Below are positions 53,908 through 62,089 of a stretch of DNA of 64,000 bases, in pieces (within the stretch, counting starts at the first letter, position 1; each line of letters starts with the position of its first letter). The notes below the pieces were generated by a model that was not told where the DNA came from, did not search any database, and saw only the letters and a program-made list of their open reading frames with translations. This DNA is from Peterkaempfera bronchialis (GTDB lineage Bacteria; Actinomycetota; Actinomycetes; Streptomycetales; Streptomycetaceae): the NCBI RefSeq assembly GCF_003258605.2, contig NZ_CP031264.1, positions 1,054,001-1,118,000 of the forward strand, in the 5' to 3' direction. The translations under genes and the position numbers were made by a program.

Positions 53908-55361
53908 TGGCCCTGCTCCTTTCCGCCCACGGTGTGCTGGGCCTGACGGAGTGCCTGGACGAGGAGGCCGGCGCCCTGCTCGGCCTCGGCCGGGGTGAGC
54001 GAGAGCGGCGGCGCGATGCGCAGCGCATTGCCCTGCCGTCCGCCCTTGCCGATGAGGACGCCCAGCTCACGGGCGTACTCCAGGGTGGCCGTGGCGGCCT
54101 GCGGGGAGGGGCTGCCGTCGCGTTCCACCAGTTCCACGCCGATCATCAGCCCTCGGCCGCGCACCTCCCGGACGATGGGCAGCTCCTCGGCGGCGGAGCG
54201 CAGCCGGTTGAGCAGCAGCGCTCCGGTGGCGCGGGCGTTGCCCTGGAGGTCGTGCTCCCGCAGGTACCGCAGGTTGGCGAGGGCGCCGGCGGTGGTGATC
54301 GGGCTGCCGCCGAAGGTGGAGATGGAGTTGGCGCCCAGGCAGTCCATCACCTCGGCGCGGGCGACGACGCCGCCCATGGAGAGGCCGTTGCCGATGCCCT
54401 TGGCGAAGGTCAGCAGGTCGGGCGGCCCGGCGGCGCCATGGGCCTGCCAGCCCCAGAAGTGGTCGCCGGTACGGCCCCAGCCGGTCTGCACCTCGTCGGT
54501 GATCCACAGGATGCCGTGCCGGTCCAGCACCTCCTTGAAGGCGGCGTAGAGGCCGTCCGGGCCGGAGGTGAAGCCGCCGACGCCCTGGATCGGTTCGGCG
54601 ATCAGCGCGGCGACGGTACCCTCGGCCTGACCGAGTACGTCCTCCAGGTCGGCGACGCAGGCGGCGGTGAAGTCCTCGTCGGAGAGGTGCGCAAAGGGGC
54701 CCCGGGTGCGGACCCCGCCGTGGACGTAGAGGGTCTGCAACGGGGAGAGGCTGGTGGGCGACCAGGAGGTGTTGCCGGTGATGCCCACGGTGCTGAAGGA
54801 GCGGCCGTGGTAGCTGTTGCGCATCGCCAGCACCTGGTTGGACCGCCGGAACGCGGTCGCCAGCAGCAGCGCGGCGTCATTGGCCTCGGTGCCGGAGGTG
54901 GTGAAGAAGACCTTGGCGTCGGGGATGCCGGAGAGTTCGGCGATCTGCTCGGCCAGCTCCACCATGGGCGTGGAGAGGTAGAGCGTGGAGGTGTGCAGGA
55001 TCCGCCCGGCCTGCTCCGCGACGGCCTTGGTGACCTCGGGCAGGGCATGGGCGGTCATGGTGGTGAGGATGCCGCCGAAGAAGTCCAGGTAGCGGCGGCC
55101 CTCGGCGTCCCAGACATGGCGGCCCTCGCCGTGGGTGAGCTCGATCGGCTCCCGGTAGTAGGTCGCCAGCCAGGAGGGGGTGACCGCGCGGTGGCGGGCC
55201 AGCAGGGCGCGGTGCGGGCCTGCGGGCGGGGGGTGGGCGGCGTCGGGGCCGGCGGTGTGCGGGTCGGCGGGGTGCGGGTCGGCGGTGTGGGGGTCGGCGG
55301 TGTGGGGGTCGGCGGTGTGGGGGCTGGTGGCGTTCATACGGCTCGGCTGCCCCTTCGTCAT
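53904..55361 (-). CDS. Class III aminotransferase (beta-alanine/4-aminobutyrate type)
   Basis: 485 residues with ATG 55361, which overlaps the nitrilase-family stop (ATGA); ATG 55337 is the alternative. PLP-fold type I: T-T-S-G-T-E-A-N-D-A, Y-H-G-R-S, T-D-E-V-Q-T-G-W-G-R-T-G and the PLP Lys in T-F-A-K-G-I-G-N-G. The product probably transaminates beta-alanine from ureidopropionase. Residues about 14-45 are a His-Asp-Pro repeat extension (H-T-A-D-P) with no counterpart in the family and encoded by 15-bp tandem DNA (55251-55330). Confidence 0.93.
   Translation of the reverse strand: MTKGQPSRMNATSPHTADPHTADPHTADPHPADPHTAGPDAAHPPPAGPHRALLARHRAVTPSWLATYYREPIELTHGEGRHVWDAEGRRYLDFFGGILTTMTAHALPEVTKAVAEQAGRILHTSTLYLSTPMVELAEQIAELSGIPDAKVFFTTSGTEANDAALLLATAFRRSNQVLAMRNSYHGRSFSTVGITGNTSWSPTSLSPLQTLYVHGGVRTRGPFAHLSDEDFTAACVADLEDVLGQAEGTVAALIAEPIQGVGGFTSGPDGLYAAFKEVLDRHGILWITDEVQTGWGRTGDHFWGWQAHGAAGPPDLLTFAKGIGNGLSMGGVVARAEVMDCLGANSISTFGGSPITTAGALANLRYLREHDLQGNARATGALLLNRLRSAAEELPIVREVRGRGLMIGVELVERDGSPSPQAATATLEYARELGVLIGKGGRQGNALRIAPPLSLTPAEAEQGAGLLVQALRQAQHTVGGKEQGQ
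55251..55330 (-). repeat. 15-bp tandem repeats encoding H-T-A-D-P in the aminotransferase N-terminus
   Basis: About five copies of a 15-bp unit, read as H-T-A-D-P or variants. Copy number changes keep the frame. Confidence 0.8.
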
Positions 55362-56200
55362 GCCTCGGTGAGCGGCCCGTACGCGTCGGGCCGGCGGTCG
55401 CGGTAGAAGGCCCAGCCCTGGCGGACCTCCTGGATCAGGTCGAGGTCCAGGTCGCGGACGACCAGCTCCTCGTCCTTGTCGGAGGCCACCTCGCCGACGA
55501 ACCGGCCACGCGGGTCCACGAAGTAGGAGGAGCCGTAGAAGTCGTTGTCGCCGTACTCCTCGACGCCGACCCGGTTGATGGCGGCGATGAAGTACTCGTT
55601 GGCGACGGCGGCGGCGGGCTGCTCCAGCTGCCACAGGTACTGGGAGAGGGAGCGGCTGGTGGCGGAGGGGTTGTACACGATCTCGGCACCGGCCAGGCCC
55701 AGGGCACGCCACCCCTCGGGGAAGTGCCGGTCGTAGCAGATGTAGACGCCGACCCTGCCGACGGCGGTCTCGAAGACCGGCCAGCCGAGGTTGCCGGGCC
55801 TGAAGTAGAACTTCTCCCAGAACCCCTTGACCTGAGGGATGTGGTGCTTGCGGTACTTGCCCAGGTACGAGCCGTCGGCGTCGATGACGGCGGCGGTGTT
55901 GTAGCAGAAGCCCGACTGCTCGATCTCGTACACCGGCACCACCAGGACCAGGGAGAGCTCCTTGGCGAGCGCCTGCATCCGCACCACGGTCGGGCCGTCC
56001 GGGACGGGCTCGGCCCACCGGTAGTGCTCCTCGTCCTGCACCTGGCAGAAGTAGGGCGCGTTGAAGACCTCCTGGAAGCCCATGATGCGGGCCCCCTGTG
56101 CGGCGGCCTCCCGGGCGTACCGCTCATGCGTATCGATCATGGAATTGCGGTCGCCCGTCCACTTGGTCTGGACAAGGGCGGCGCGGACGATCCTGGACAC
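55358..56200 (-). CDS. Beta-ureidopropionase-type carbon-nitrogen hydrolase
   Basis: 280 residues; GTG 56200. Nitrilase superfamily with the Glu-Lys-Cys triad Glu44 (F-Q-E), Lys118 (Y-R-K-H-H) and Cys155 (V-Y-I-C-Y-D-R-H-F-P-E). Members with this neighbourhood cleave N-carbamyl-beta-alanine to beta-alanine, CO2 and ammonia. First gene of the pyrimidine catabolic set; a candidate operator palindrome sits 74 bp upstream. Confidence 0.93.
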   Translation of the reverse strand: MSRIVRAALVQTKWTGDRNSMIDTHERYAREAAAQGARIMGFQEVFNAPYFCQVQDEEHYRWAEPVPDGPTVVRMQALAKELSLVLVVPVYEIEQSGFCYNTAAVIDADGSYLGKYRKHHIPQVKGFWEKFYFRPGNLGWPVFETAVGRVGVYICYDRHFPEGWRALGLAGAEIVYNPSATSRSLSQYLWQLEQPAAAVANEYFIAAINRVGVEEYGDNDFYGSSYFVDPRGRFVGEVASDKDEELVVRDLDLDLIQEVRQGWAFYRDRRPDAYGPLTEA

Positions 56201-56273
56201 GAGGCCCCCTCAACTCCACCGACCGCCGAGCGGGCGGCGGTTTGCTGGTCGGGTAGTGCGCAGCGGTGCGGAT

Positions 56274-56285
56274 CTACGTGCGTAG
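56274..56285. promoter_or_regulatory. Palindrome CTACGTGCGTAG
   Basis: Arms CTACG and CGTAG around TG, located 74-85 bp upstream of the nitrilase start, where a regulator of the pyrimidine genes could bind. No regulator gene of this pathway is in the window. Confidence 0.45.
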
Positions 56286-56455
56286 ACGCTAGGGCGGACG
56301 ACCTGGGGATGGCAATACGCCCGTCGCAACCGAGAGAAGACGATCACGTTGGCCACCTCCGTGACCACTCCCCATTCGAGTGAATTCAGAATATGTCCGG
56401 CTCCTGCCCGGCCGCCAGCATCGTCGCACCGCACGGCGGACCGCCCGCCGGACGC

Positions 56456-56486
56456 GATGCGGGCCCGGCCGAGCCGGGCCCGCATC
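56456..56486 (-). terminator. Hairpin terminator after the L,D-transpeptidase gene
   Basis: 14-bp perfect stem GATGCGGGCCCGGC (56456-56469) with its complement (56473-56486), loop of 3 nt. It lies 22 bp beyond the stop codon. Confidence 0.85.
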
Positions 56487-56507
56487 CTGAGGTGCTGTGA
56501 GGGGGTG

Positions 56508-57155
56508 TCAGGGGCCGACGGGGCCGCCGCTCCGGCCGGTGCCCTGGACGATCACGATGTCGCCGGGGCGGCTGAAGTTGTAGAACCACTCCGCGTCGGC
56601 CACGCTCAGGTGGATGCAGCCGTGCGAGATGTCCTCCGAGCCGATCGTGTGGTCCCACGGCGCACCGTGCACGAAGAGCCCGCCGGAGGTGAGCCGCACG
56701 GCCCAGGGGACCTGGAGGTCGTAGTAGTCCGGGCTGTCCGGGTCGCAGGTGATGCGGGCGCTGCACGAGGTCATCTCGATGACCGCGTCCTTGCCGAGCA
56801 CCCGGTAGGTACCCGACGGGGTGCGGAACCTCGGCTGGCCGAAGCCCACCGGGAAGACCGCCACCGTCTTGCCGTCCACGGTGGCCCGCAGTTGGTGGGT
56901 GGCGGCGTCGATCGTCGTCACGTGCGACGTGGCGTACTCGGTGCTGCCGCTGCGGTCCGTCCCGCTCGACGCCGCCGCCGGGGTGGACGCCGCCGCCGGG
57001 GCCGCCGCCGTCCCGCCGCTGCCTCGGGAACCGGCGGCGGAGTGCCCGCCGGTGGCCGCGACCGCCGCTCCTGCCCCTGCCGTGAGCACGGTGGCCAGCG
57101 CGCTGGCCACGACGGCGCACCGCAGTGCGCGAAGCCGTTCTCTGGTCATCCTCAT
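56508..57155 (-). CDS. L,D-transpeptidase (YkuD domain)
   Basis: 215 residues with ATG 57155; ATG 57149 is two codons later. Signal peptide about 1-35 (A-V-V-A-S-A-L-A-T-V-L core). YkuD domain about 75-210 with H-G-A-P-W and the catalytic S-H-G-C-I-H-L (His178, Cys180). Forms 3-3 cross-links in peptidoglycan or attaches proteins to it, outside the membrane. Single domain, no peptidoglycan-binding module visible. Confidence 0.93.
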   Translation of the reverse strand: MRMTRERLRALRCAVVASALATVLTAGAGAAVAATGGHSAAGSRGSGGTAAAPAAASTPAAASSGTDRSGSTEYATSHVTTIDAATHQLRATVDGKTVAVFPVGFGQPRFRTPSGTYRVLGKDAVIEMTSCSARITCDPDSPDYYDLQVPWAVRLTSGGLFVHGAPWDHTIGSEDISHGCIHLSVADAEWFYNFSRPGDIVIVQGTGRSGGPVGP

Positions 57156-57664
57156 CACCACCCGTGGTTCTGGCGGCCGGCCGCCGACTGTCCCTGCGAC
57201 GCTGCCGCCGATGCCTGCCTGGTCGGTTCACTGGCGAGAGATGGTCGGGTGTGAGCGCTCCTGTGCGGGCGGGGCCCTGCCTATGGAGCGGGACAGCGTG
57301 GGGAGGTCTTCACCCTCCGGGTCGGTTCTCAAGCTGACCGTACGCGACCTCCGGTACCCCCGCATCACGGAGCCACCCGAGCCCGACGGCCGCCGCACAC
57401 CACCCCCGCACTCCACGGCATGGCGACCATCGCCGAGCCCTCGCCCCGGCGGCTCGGCCGAACGCCCGCTGACGCACCGTCAGCGAAGCCTTTCGGGCGC
57501 GGGCTTGACACATGCGGTGATCCGCCGACCGCTCCAAGCCGCTGCCACGGTCGAAATCGGCCGGGGACGACCCCGCCCGCCATGCGCCCGCCGCTTCCTG
57601 GACATCCCCTGTGGGCTCGTTCGCCCTACTCCGGGGCGGCTGCCATCGCCCCACCCTCGGCGTT

Positions 57665-57705
57665 CGAAAGTTTCGGTCACCTTTCCGAAAGTGGCCGAAA
57701 GTTCG
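57665..57705. promoter_or_regulatory. Cluster of CGAAAG-type palindromes (xylanolytic-type elements)
   Basis: CGAAAGTTTCG (57665-57675) is a perfect 11-bp palindrome; CTTTCCGAAAG (57681-57691) and CGAAAGTTCG (57696-57705) follow with 21-bp-scale spacing, and TTTCGAAA occurs again near 57782. From memory, CGAAA-N-TTTCG-like sites precede xylanase and xylobiose-uptake genes in Streptomyces. Confidence 0.55.
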
Positions 57706-57860
57706 TGTTGCGTAAAGCCGCAGGTGGCGGATGGTGTGGCCGGTTTCCGCCCATCCGCCCGGCTTGAGGGGCCGTCGCACGTTTCGAAAGAGGGCCAGAA
57801 CAGCCAACCTGAGTGGTCCATGTCCCACGTGTTGTCATGCTCTGGACCCCTTCCTAATCT

Positions 57861-57874
57861 TGGGAGCACTCCCA
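57861..57874. promoter_or_regulatory. CebR-type operator TGGGAGCACTCCCA
   Basis: Matches the Streptomyces CebR consensus TGGGAGCGCTCCCA at 13 of 14 positions, 130 bp upstream of the glucuronoyl esterase start. CebR represses cellulolytic genes until cello-oligosaccharide is present. Confidence 0.75.
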
Positions 57875-58003
57875 ACCTCTTTGGCACCTCTGCCAGGCAC
57901 GATCTGCGACCCCCGACTGGCTGGTACCGGCCGGTGCCTGACCGCATGTCGACCGGGCGGGGTCCGTTCCCGTCGACCGCGCGTCTTCCTCTGGAGGTCC
58001 CCC

Positions 58004-59836
58004 ATGCACTTTCTTCGGTATCGATATCGGCCCCAGGTGTGGGTAGCCACAGCCCTGGTGGCCGTGGTGAGCCTGGCAACCCCTCTTCTCGCCCCGCAGG
58101 CGGGTGCCGCCGACAGATCTGTCGCCGCCGCGCTGGCGGGGTCCGCCGTCGAAAACGACGGCGCCGACTGTGCCGTCTCCAACGGCTCTTCAGCGTCCAC
58201 CTCCATGCTTCCCGACCCCTTCAAGAAGCTGAACGGCACGCGGATCTCCACCAAGTCCGACTGGCGGTGCCGCCGGGCTGAGATCAAGGATCTGGCGGAG
58301 AAGTCCATCTATGGTCCGAAGCCCGCGAAGCCTGCCAGCGTCACGGGAACGGTCTCGTCCAGCAACATCACGGTGAATGTGACGGACCAGGGGAAGAGCA
58401 GCAGCTTCTCGGCGACCGTCAGCCTGCCGAGTGGTTCCGGTCCTTTCCCGGCCATCATCGTCCTGGGCGGGCTCGGCGCGGACACGGCCACCATCAAGGC
58501 AGCCGGTGTCGCCATCATCAGCTACGACCCCTACACGGTCGGGCGTGAGGGCACGGCGCGGAACAACAAGCAGGGCGCCTTCTACAGCATCTACGGCCCC
58601 ACCAGCAGCACAGGGCTGCTGATGGCCTGGTCCTGGGGCGTGAGCCGGATCATCGACGTCATCCAGCAGTCGGGCGGCAACGTCCTCAAGGCGGATGCGA
58701 CCGGCGTCACCGGATGCTCGCGGTTCGGCAAGGGCGCCATCGTGGCCGGCGCGTTCGACCAGCGCGTCGCGCTGACCATGCCGATCGAGTCGGGTTCCGG
58801 CGGTGTTCCGATCCTCCGAGGGATTCCCGGAGAGAACGGCGCCCAGCCGCTGAGCAGCGCCTACACGGAGCAGCCGTGGCTGGGCGACGCGTTCAACTCC
58901 TACACGGGCAACCCGAACGCGCTGCCGGTGGACACCCACGAGGTCGTGGCCATGGTCGCGCCGCGAGGTCTCTTCATCATGGAGAACCCTGCCGTCGACT
59001 GGCTGGCCGCCAAGTCGGGAAGCGTGGCGGCCCTGGGTGGAGCCGAGGTCTACAAGGCGCTCGGCGTGGCGAGCAACATCACCTACTGGTCCGACGTCCA
59101 GGACGGGACCCACTGCGCTGTCCGGCCCGAGTGGAAGACCCCGCTGCAGCAGAACATCCAGAAGTTCCTGCTGGGCACGGGCAACGGCTCCGGTGTGATC
59201 AGGATCGCCCCCAGCAAGTCCGGCAACCTGGCCTCGTGGCGGGACTGGCAGACTCCGACCCTGAGCGACGACGGTGGCAGCACCACCGGAGGTAGCACGG
59301 CAGGCACCACGGCCGGCACCACCGCGGGCACGACCAGCGGCACCTCGTCCGGTACGACCAGCGGCACCTCCGCAGGCACCACGGCCGGCACGACCAGCGG
59401 CACCTCCGCCGGTACGACCAGCGGCACCACGGCCGGCACGACCAGCGGCACCACCGCCGGTACGACCGCAGGCACGACCAGCGGCACCACGGCCGGCACC
59501 ACCGGAGGCAGCACGGGCGGCACCGGCACCAACGGCACCTGCACCGCCACCTACCAGACCATCAGCAGCTGGCCCGGCGGACTCCAGGGCGAGGTGTCGG
59601 TCCGCAACAACGGCACCAGCACGCTCAACAGCTGGACCGTCGGTATGACCCTGGCCTCCGGCCAGACCATCAGCAGCCTCTGGAACGGCGTGAACAGCGG
59701 GACCAGCGGATCCATCACCGTGCGAAACAGCCCCTACAACGGCACCATCACGGCCAACGGCACCACCACCTTCGGCTGGACCGCCACCGGCAGCTCCGCC
59801 GCCGCGCCCAGCAACATCACCTGCACCAGCGCCTGA
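58004..59836 (+). CDS. Secreted CE15 glucuronoyl esterase with CBM2-like module
   Basis: 610 residues; ATG 58004 with GGAGG seven bases upstream. Signal peptide about 1-36. Catalytic alpha/beta hydrolase domain about 40-415 with the CE15 triad Ser239 in G-C-S-R-F-G-K, Glu262 in P-I-E-S-G-S-G and His370 in D-G-T-H-C. It would cleave ester links between glucuronoxylan and lignin. A Gly/Ser/Thr linker (about 425-510, G-T-T-S and G-T-T-A repeats) leads to a family 2-type carbohydrate-binding domain with terminal Cys pair (about 512-610). Regulatory boxes of CebR and CGAAAG type lie upstream. Followed by a strong terminator. Confidence 0.94.
   Translation: MHFLRYRYRPQVWVATALVAVVSLATPLLAPQAGAADRSVAAALAGSAVENDGADCAVSNGSSASTSMLPDPFKKLNGTRISTKSDWRCRRAEIKDLAEKSIYGPKPAKPASVTGTVSSSNITVNVTDQGKSSSFSATVSLPSGSGPFPAIIVLGGLGADTATIKAAGVAIISYDPYTVGREGTARNNKQGAFYSIYGPTSSTGLLMAWSWGVSRIIDVIQQSGGNVLKADATGVTGCSRFGKGAIVAGAFDQRVALTMPIESGSGGVPILRGIPGENGAQPLSSAYTEQPWLGDAFNSYTGNPNALPVDTHEVVAMVAPRGLFIMENPAVDWLAAKSGSVAALGGAEVYKALGVASNITYWSDVQDGTHCAVRPEWKTPLQQNIQKFLLGTGNGSGVIRIAPSKSGNLASWRDWQTPTLSDDGGSTTGGSTAGTTAGTTAGTTSGTSSGTTSGTSAGTTAGTTSGTSAGTTSGTTAGTTSGTTAGTTAGTTSGTTAGTTGGSTGGTGTNGTCTATYQTISSWPGGLQGEVSVRNNGTSTLNSWTVGMTLASGQTISSLWNGVNSGTSGSITVRNSPYNGTITANGTTTFGWTATGSSAAAPSNITCTSA
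59278..59520 (+). repeat. 12-bp-type repeats encoding the Gly/Ser/Thr linker of the esterase
   Basis: Irregular tandem units such as GGCACCACGGCC and GGTACGACCAGC encode G-T-T-[AS] repeats. Linker length can drift without frameshift. Confidence 0.75.
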
Positions 59837-59859
59837 TCTCCCCCAGCACACGCCCCACC

Positions 59860-59900
59860 GTTCCCGCCCCGGCAGCCATGCACCACGCCGGGGCGGGAAC
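59860..59900 (+). terminator. Hairpin terminator after the glucuronoyl esterase gene
   Basis: 14-bp perfect stem GTTCCCGCCCCGGC (59860-59873) with its complement (59887-59900), loop 13 nt, 23 bp after the stop. Confidence 0.88.
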
Positions 59901-60058
59901 GCTGCGTTTACCGGTCTCGACCTTCACTCCATCGGGTGGTTTCGGGATATATCGCCTTGCTGTACTCGCCTAGGGGCCTACCGTCCGACGCTCATCGACC
60001 GCTCGGATTTCACAGGCTTGTCAGGACCGTTTAACAACGCTCTGGAAGGCTTTCCCCC

Positions 60059-60307
60059 ATGGCAGAGAACCGGAACCGCGATTCGCACCTCACCCTGGTC
60101 GCCCCTGCGACGGTGTCCGCAGGGGGCGGCGCCCTCCGGCGCGCGGGCGTCGGCTTCCCGCTCCCCCGCCGCCATCGTCGGCTGCTCGCGACCACCGGCA
60201 CCACGGCGGCGGTGCTGCTGGGCGCCCTCTCCGCCGGGACGGCCCTGGAGAGCCTGCACGGCAGCCCGGCCGACGCCTCGGCGGCGGCCCCGGTCACCGC
60301 CCGCTGA
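60059..60307 (+). CDS. Small membrane protein, function unknown
   Basis: 82 residues from ATG 60059 (GGAAGG about nine bases upstream). GC-rich third positions support coding. One membrane segment near residues 46-64 (T-A-A-V-L-L-G-A-L-S-A-G) after a basic stretch P-R-R-H-R-R. Ends 8 bp before the stop of the JetA/JetB fusion, which is convergent. It occupies the place where jetC would follow in a complete Wadjet operon. Confidence 0.55.
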   Translation: MAENRNRDSHLTLVAPATVSAGGGALRRAGVGFPLPRRHRRLLATTGTTAAVLLGALSAGTALESLHGSPADASAAAPVTAR

Positions 60308-60315
60308 CTCGGGGA

Positions 60316-61983
60316 TCAGCCCAGGTCGGCCAGGATCAGCTGCGGGGTCCGGCGGGCATGGCGGCCCGGCCGTCCCTCCTCGGTGTCCGCCGGGGGCGCA
60401 TAGCGGGCAGCCGGGGCCAGCAGCACCCAGCCGGAGGTGGCGGCGCCGCGCGCCCCGCGCACATCGGTGGCCGTACGCGCCCCGGCCTCGGGACTCCGCT
60501 CGGCCCGCTCCGTGTCGGCGCGGACCGGACCGGCCGGCGCCATCAGGTGCATCCGGTGCAGCAGGTCCAGGACGTCGCGGCGGAGCGCCGACCGGTCGCT
60601 GAGGTACCCGGCCTGCCAGCCCGCCCGGCCGCCGTACTCGTCGGCGATGTCGCCGAGCGCCCCGTCGATGGCCGCGTCCGGCACCGGCACCCCGATCACC
60701 GGTCCCACCGCCGTCCGGGAGACGGGGTCGCCCGGCACCGGACGCAACTGCTCCACCAGCCGCTCCGCCAGCAGCAGCGCCGCCCGCGCGGGTGAGCCCG
60801 CGCCGGGCGGCTCCAGGTCGGAGAGTTCGTCGGCCGGGTCCAGCAGCGCCACGCCCTCGGCCCGGATCTCGACCTCCAGGCCGAGGAAGTCGGCGAAGGA
60901 CTCCCCCTCGCGGCGCTGCCGGGTACGCAGCCAGCCGCGCTCGCGGTCGGTCAGCTCGTCCAGCAGCACCACGGGTGTCTCGGCGAGCCGCCGCCGCACA
61001 TAGATCCGCTCCCCGCCCGGCCCCGGGTCGGCGGCGCGGCGCACCAGGTCCGCCCCGTCCCGGCTGCCGGCCAGCGGGCCGGCCACCAGCAGCCGGGCCA
61101 CGGCGTGGTCCACCACGGTCTCGCCGTCCCGCTCGACCATGATCTGACGATCGGTCAGCGCTGCCAGGGCGTCGGCCAGCTGAGGATCGGCGACCGCTTC
61201 GGGCTCCAGGCCCGCCCCGGCCGCAGCTTCCCGGATGGCCTCCCGGACGGCTTCGCCCAGCTCGGCCGACGGCAGCCGGGCGGGGACGTCCGGCAGCACC
61301 GAGAGGGCCAGCGCCAGGCAGGCGTAGGAGCGGGGGGTGAACAGCGCACCATCGCCGGGGCGGCGGAGGCCGCGTCCGCAGCCGCTGCCCAGCCCCGCCT
61401 TGAAGAGCCGGGCGCCGGTGTCGTCCACCAGCAGCCGGTAGCCGAGGAACCGTCCGAACCGCAGGGCCAGCGCCTCCGCGTGGCGGCGTATCTGCGGCAG
61501 ACTGCCCGCCCATGGACCGGCGGCGGTGATCAGCGGGTGGGCCAGCAGCAGCCTGGCCGCCGCCCGCCGCTCCGCGCTCTCCGAGTCGTCCCGGCCGCCG
61601 CCCGCCGCCGGGCGGAGCGGCCGGGCGTGGCGGGGGTTGCGGGCTGCCGTCCCGGCCCGCTGCGGACTGGGCACGGGGAGGTGCGCGGCCCGGCCGCGCG
61701 GGCTGCGGGCCGCGCCGTCGCGCAGCGCCGCCGGGACGGGGGCGGGGGCGGTCGGGCCGTGCCACCAGCTGGTGTGGGCGGGCACGGCGGTACCGGGGCT
61801 GTCCGGGGCGATGCCCAGGTGCCGGGCGCCGTACAGGCCGAACGCTGCGGCGAACAGGTCGTGCGCGCCCTCGGGGTCGGCCACCTCGAACCAGCGGGCG
61901 AGCCGCCGCAGGTCCTCCGGCGTGGTCTCGCTCTCCAGCCCGGTCGGCTGCATCACGTCCCCCGCCTGCCCGTACTCGTCCAT
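60316..61983 (-). CDS. Wadjet remnant: JetA C-terminal scrap fused to JetB (DUF2398)
   Basis: 555 residues. Residues about 17-90 match the C-terminal tail of JetA (DUF2397) with L-R-R-L-A-R-W-F, A-F-G-L-Y-G-A-R-H-L and T-S-W-W; residues about 135-550 match JetB (DUF2398/TIGR02678) with R-R-A-A-A-R-L-L-L-A-H-P-L-I, G-Y-R-L-L-V-D, F-T-P-R-S-Y-A-C-L-A-L and D-R-E-R-G-W-L. The join looks like a frameshift or deletion. JetB is a kleisin-like partner in the Wadjet type II anti-plasmid machine (JetA-D); the condensin-like JetC and the nuclease JetD are absent here, so an active system is not expected. Family assignment from recalled conserved text. Confidence 0.72.
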   Translation of the reverse strand: MDEYGQAGDVMQPTGLESETTPEDLRRLARWFEVADPEGAHDLFAAAFGLYGARHLGIAPDSPGTAVPAHTSWWHGPTAPAPVPAALRDGAARSPRGRAAHLPVPSPQRAGTAARNPRHARPLRPAAGGGRDDSESAERRAAARLLLAHPLITAAGPWAGSLPQIRRHAEALALRFGRFLGYRLLVDDTGARLFKAGLGSGCGRGLRRPGDGALFTPRSYACLALALSVLPDVPARLPSAELGEAVREAIREAAAGAGLEPEAVADPQLADALAALTDRQIMVERDGETVVDHAVARLLVAGPLAGSRDGADLVRRAADPGPGGERIYVRRRLAETPVVLLDELTDRERGWLRTRQRREGESFADFLGLEVEIRAEGVALLDPADELSDLEPPGAGSPARAALLLAERLVEQLRPVPGDPVSRTAVGPVIGVPVPDAAIDGALGDIADEYGGRAGWQAGYLSDRSALRRDVLDLLHRMHLMAPAGPVRADTERAERSPEAGARTATDVRGARGAATSGWVLLAPAARYAPPADTEEGRPGRHARRTPQLILADLG

Positions 61984-62089
61984 CGCGGGTCAGCCTAGGG
62001 GCAATGACGGTGACTTAGCGACCTCCGGCGGGGGCGGCCGGAGCCTGCTCCGCAGGCCGGCGGGCGGTGCCCGGCCGCAGCCGCCCGCC

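Larger units (their letters stand above)
56201..56507. other. 307-bp intergenic region upstream of the pyrimidine gene set
   Basis: Between the nitrilase-type gene and the L,D-transpeptidase gene, both minus. Contains the CTACGTGCGTAG palindrome (56274-56285) and the transpeptidase terminator (56456-56486). No coding signal. Confidence 0.5.
57156..58003 (+). other. 848-bp intergenic region before the glucuronoyl esterase gene
   Basis: Divergent region between the L,D-transpeptidase (-) and the esterase (+). Contains TTGACA at 57505-57510 (a weak -35 candidate), a cluster of CGAAA/TTTCG-type palindromes at 57665-57705 and 57782-57791, and a CebR-type box at 57861-57874. Open frames here lack support as genes. 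Confidence 0.6.

Noticed and set aside
57156-57660. Cyclic di-AMP (ydaO-type) riboswitch upstream of the L,D-transpeptidase gene
   Set aside because: Such leaders are known before cell-wall hydrolase genes in actinomycetes, but the expected conserved blocks could not be found in this stretch.
60031-60297. 88-codon minus-strand open frame opposite the small membrane protein gene
   Set aside because: The plus-strand frame has better third-position GC bias and a ribosome site.
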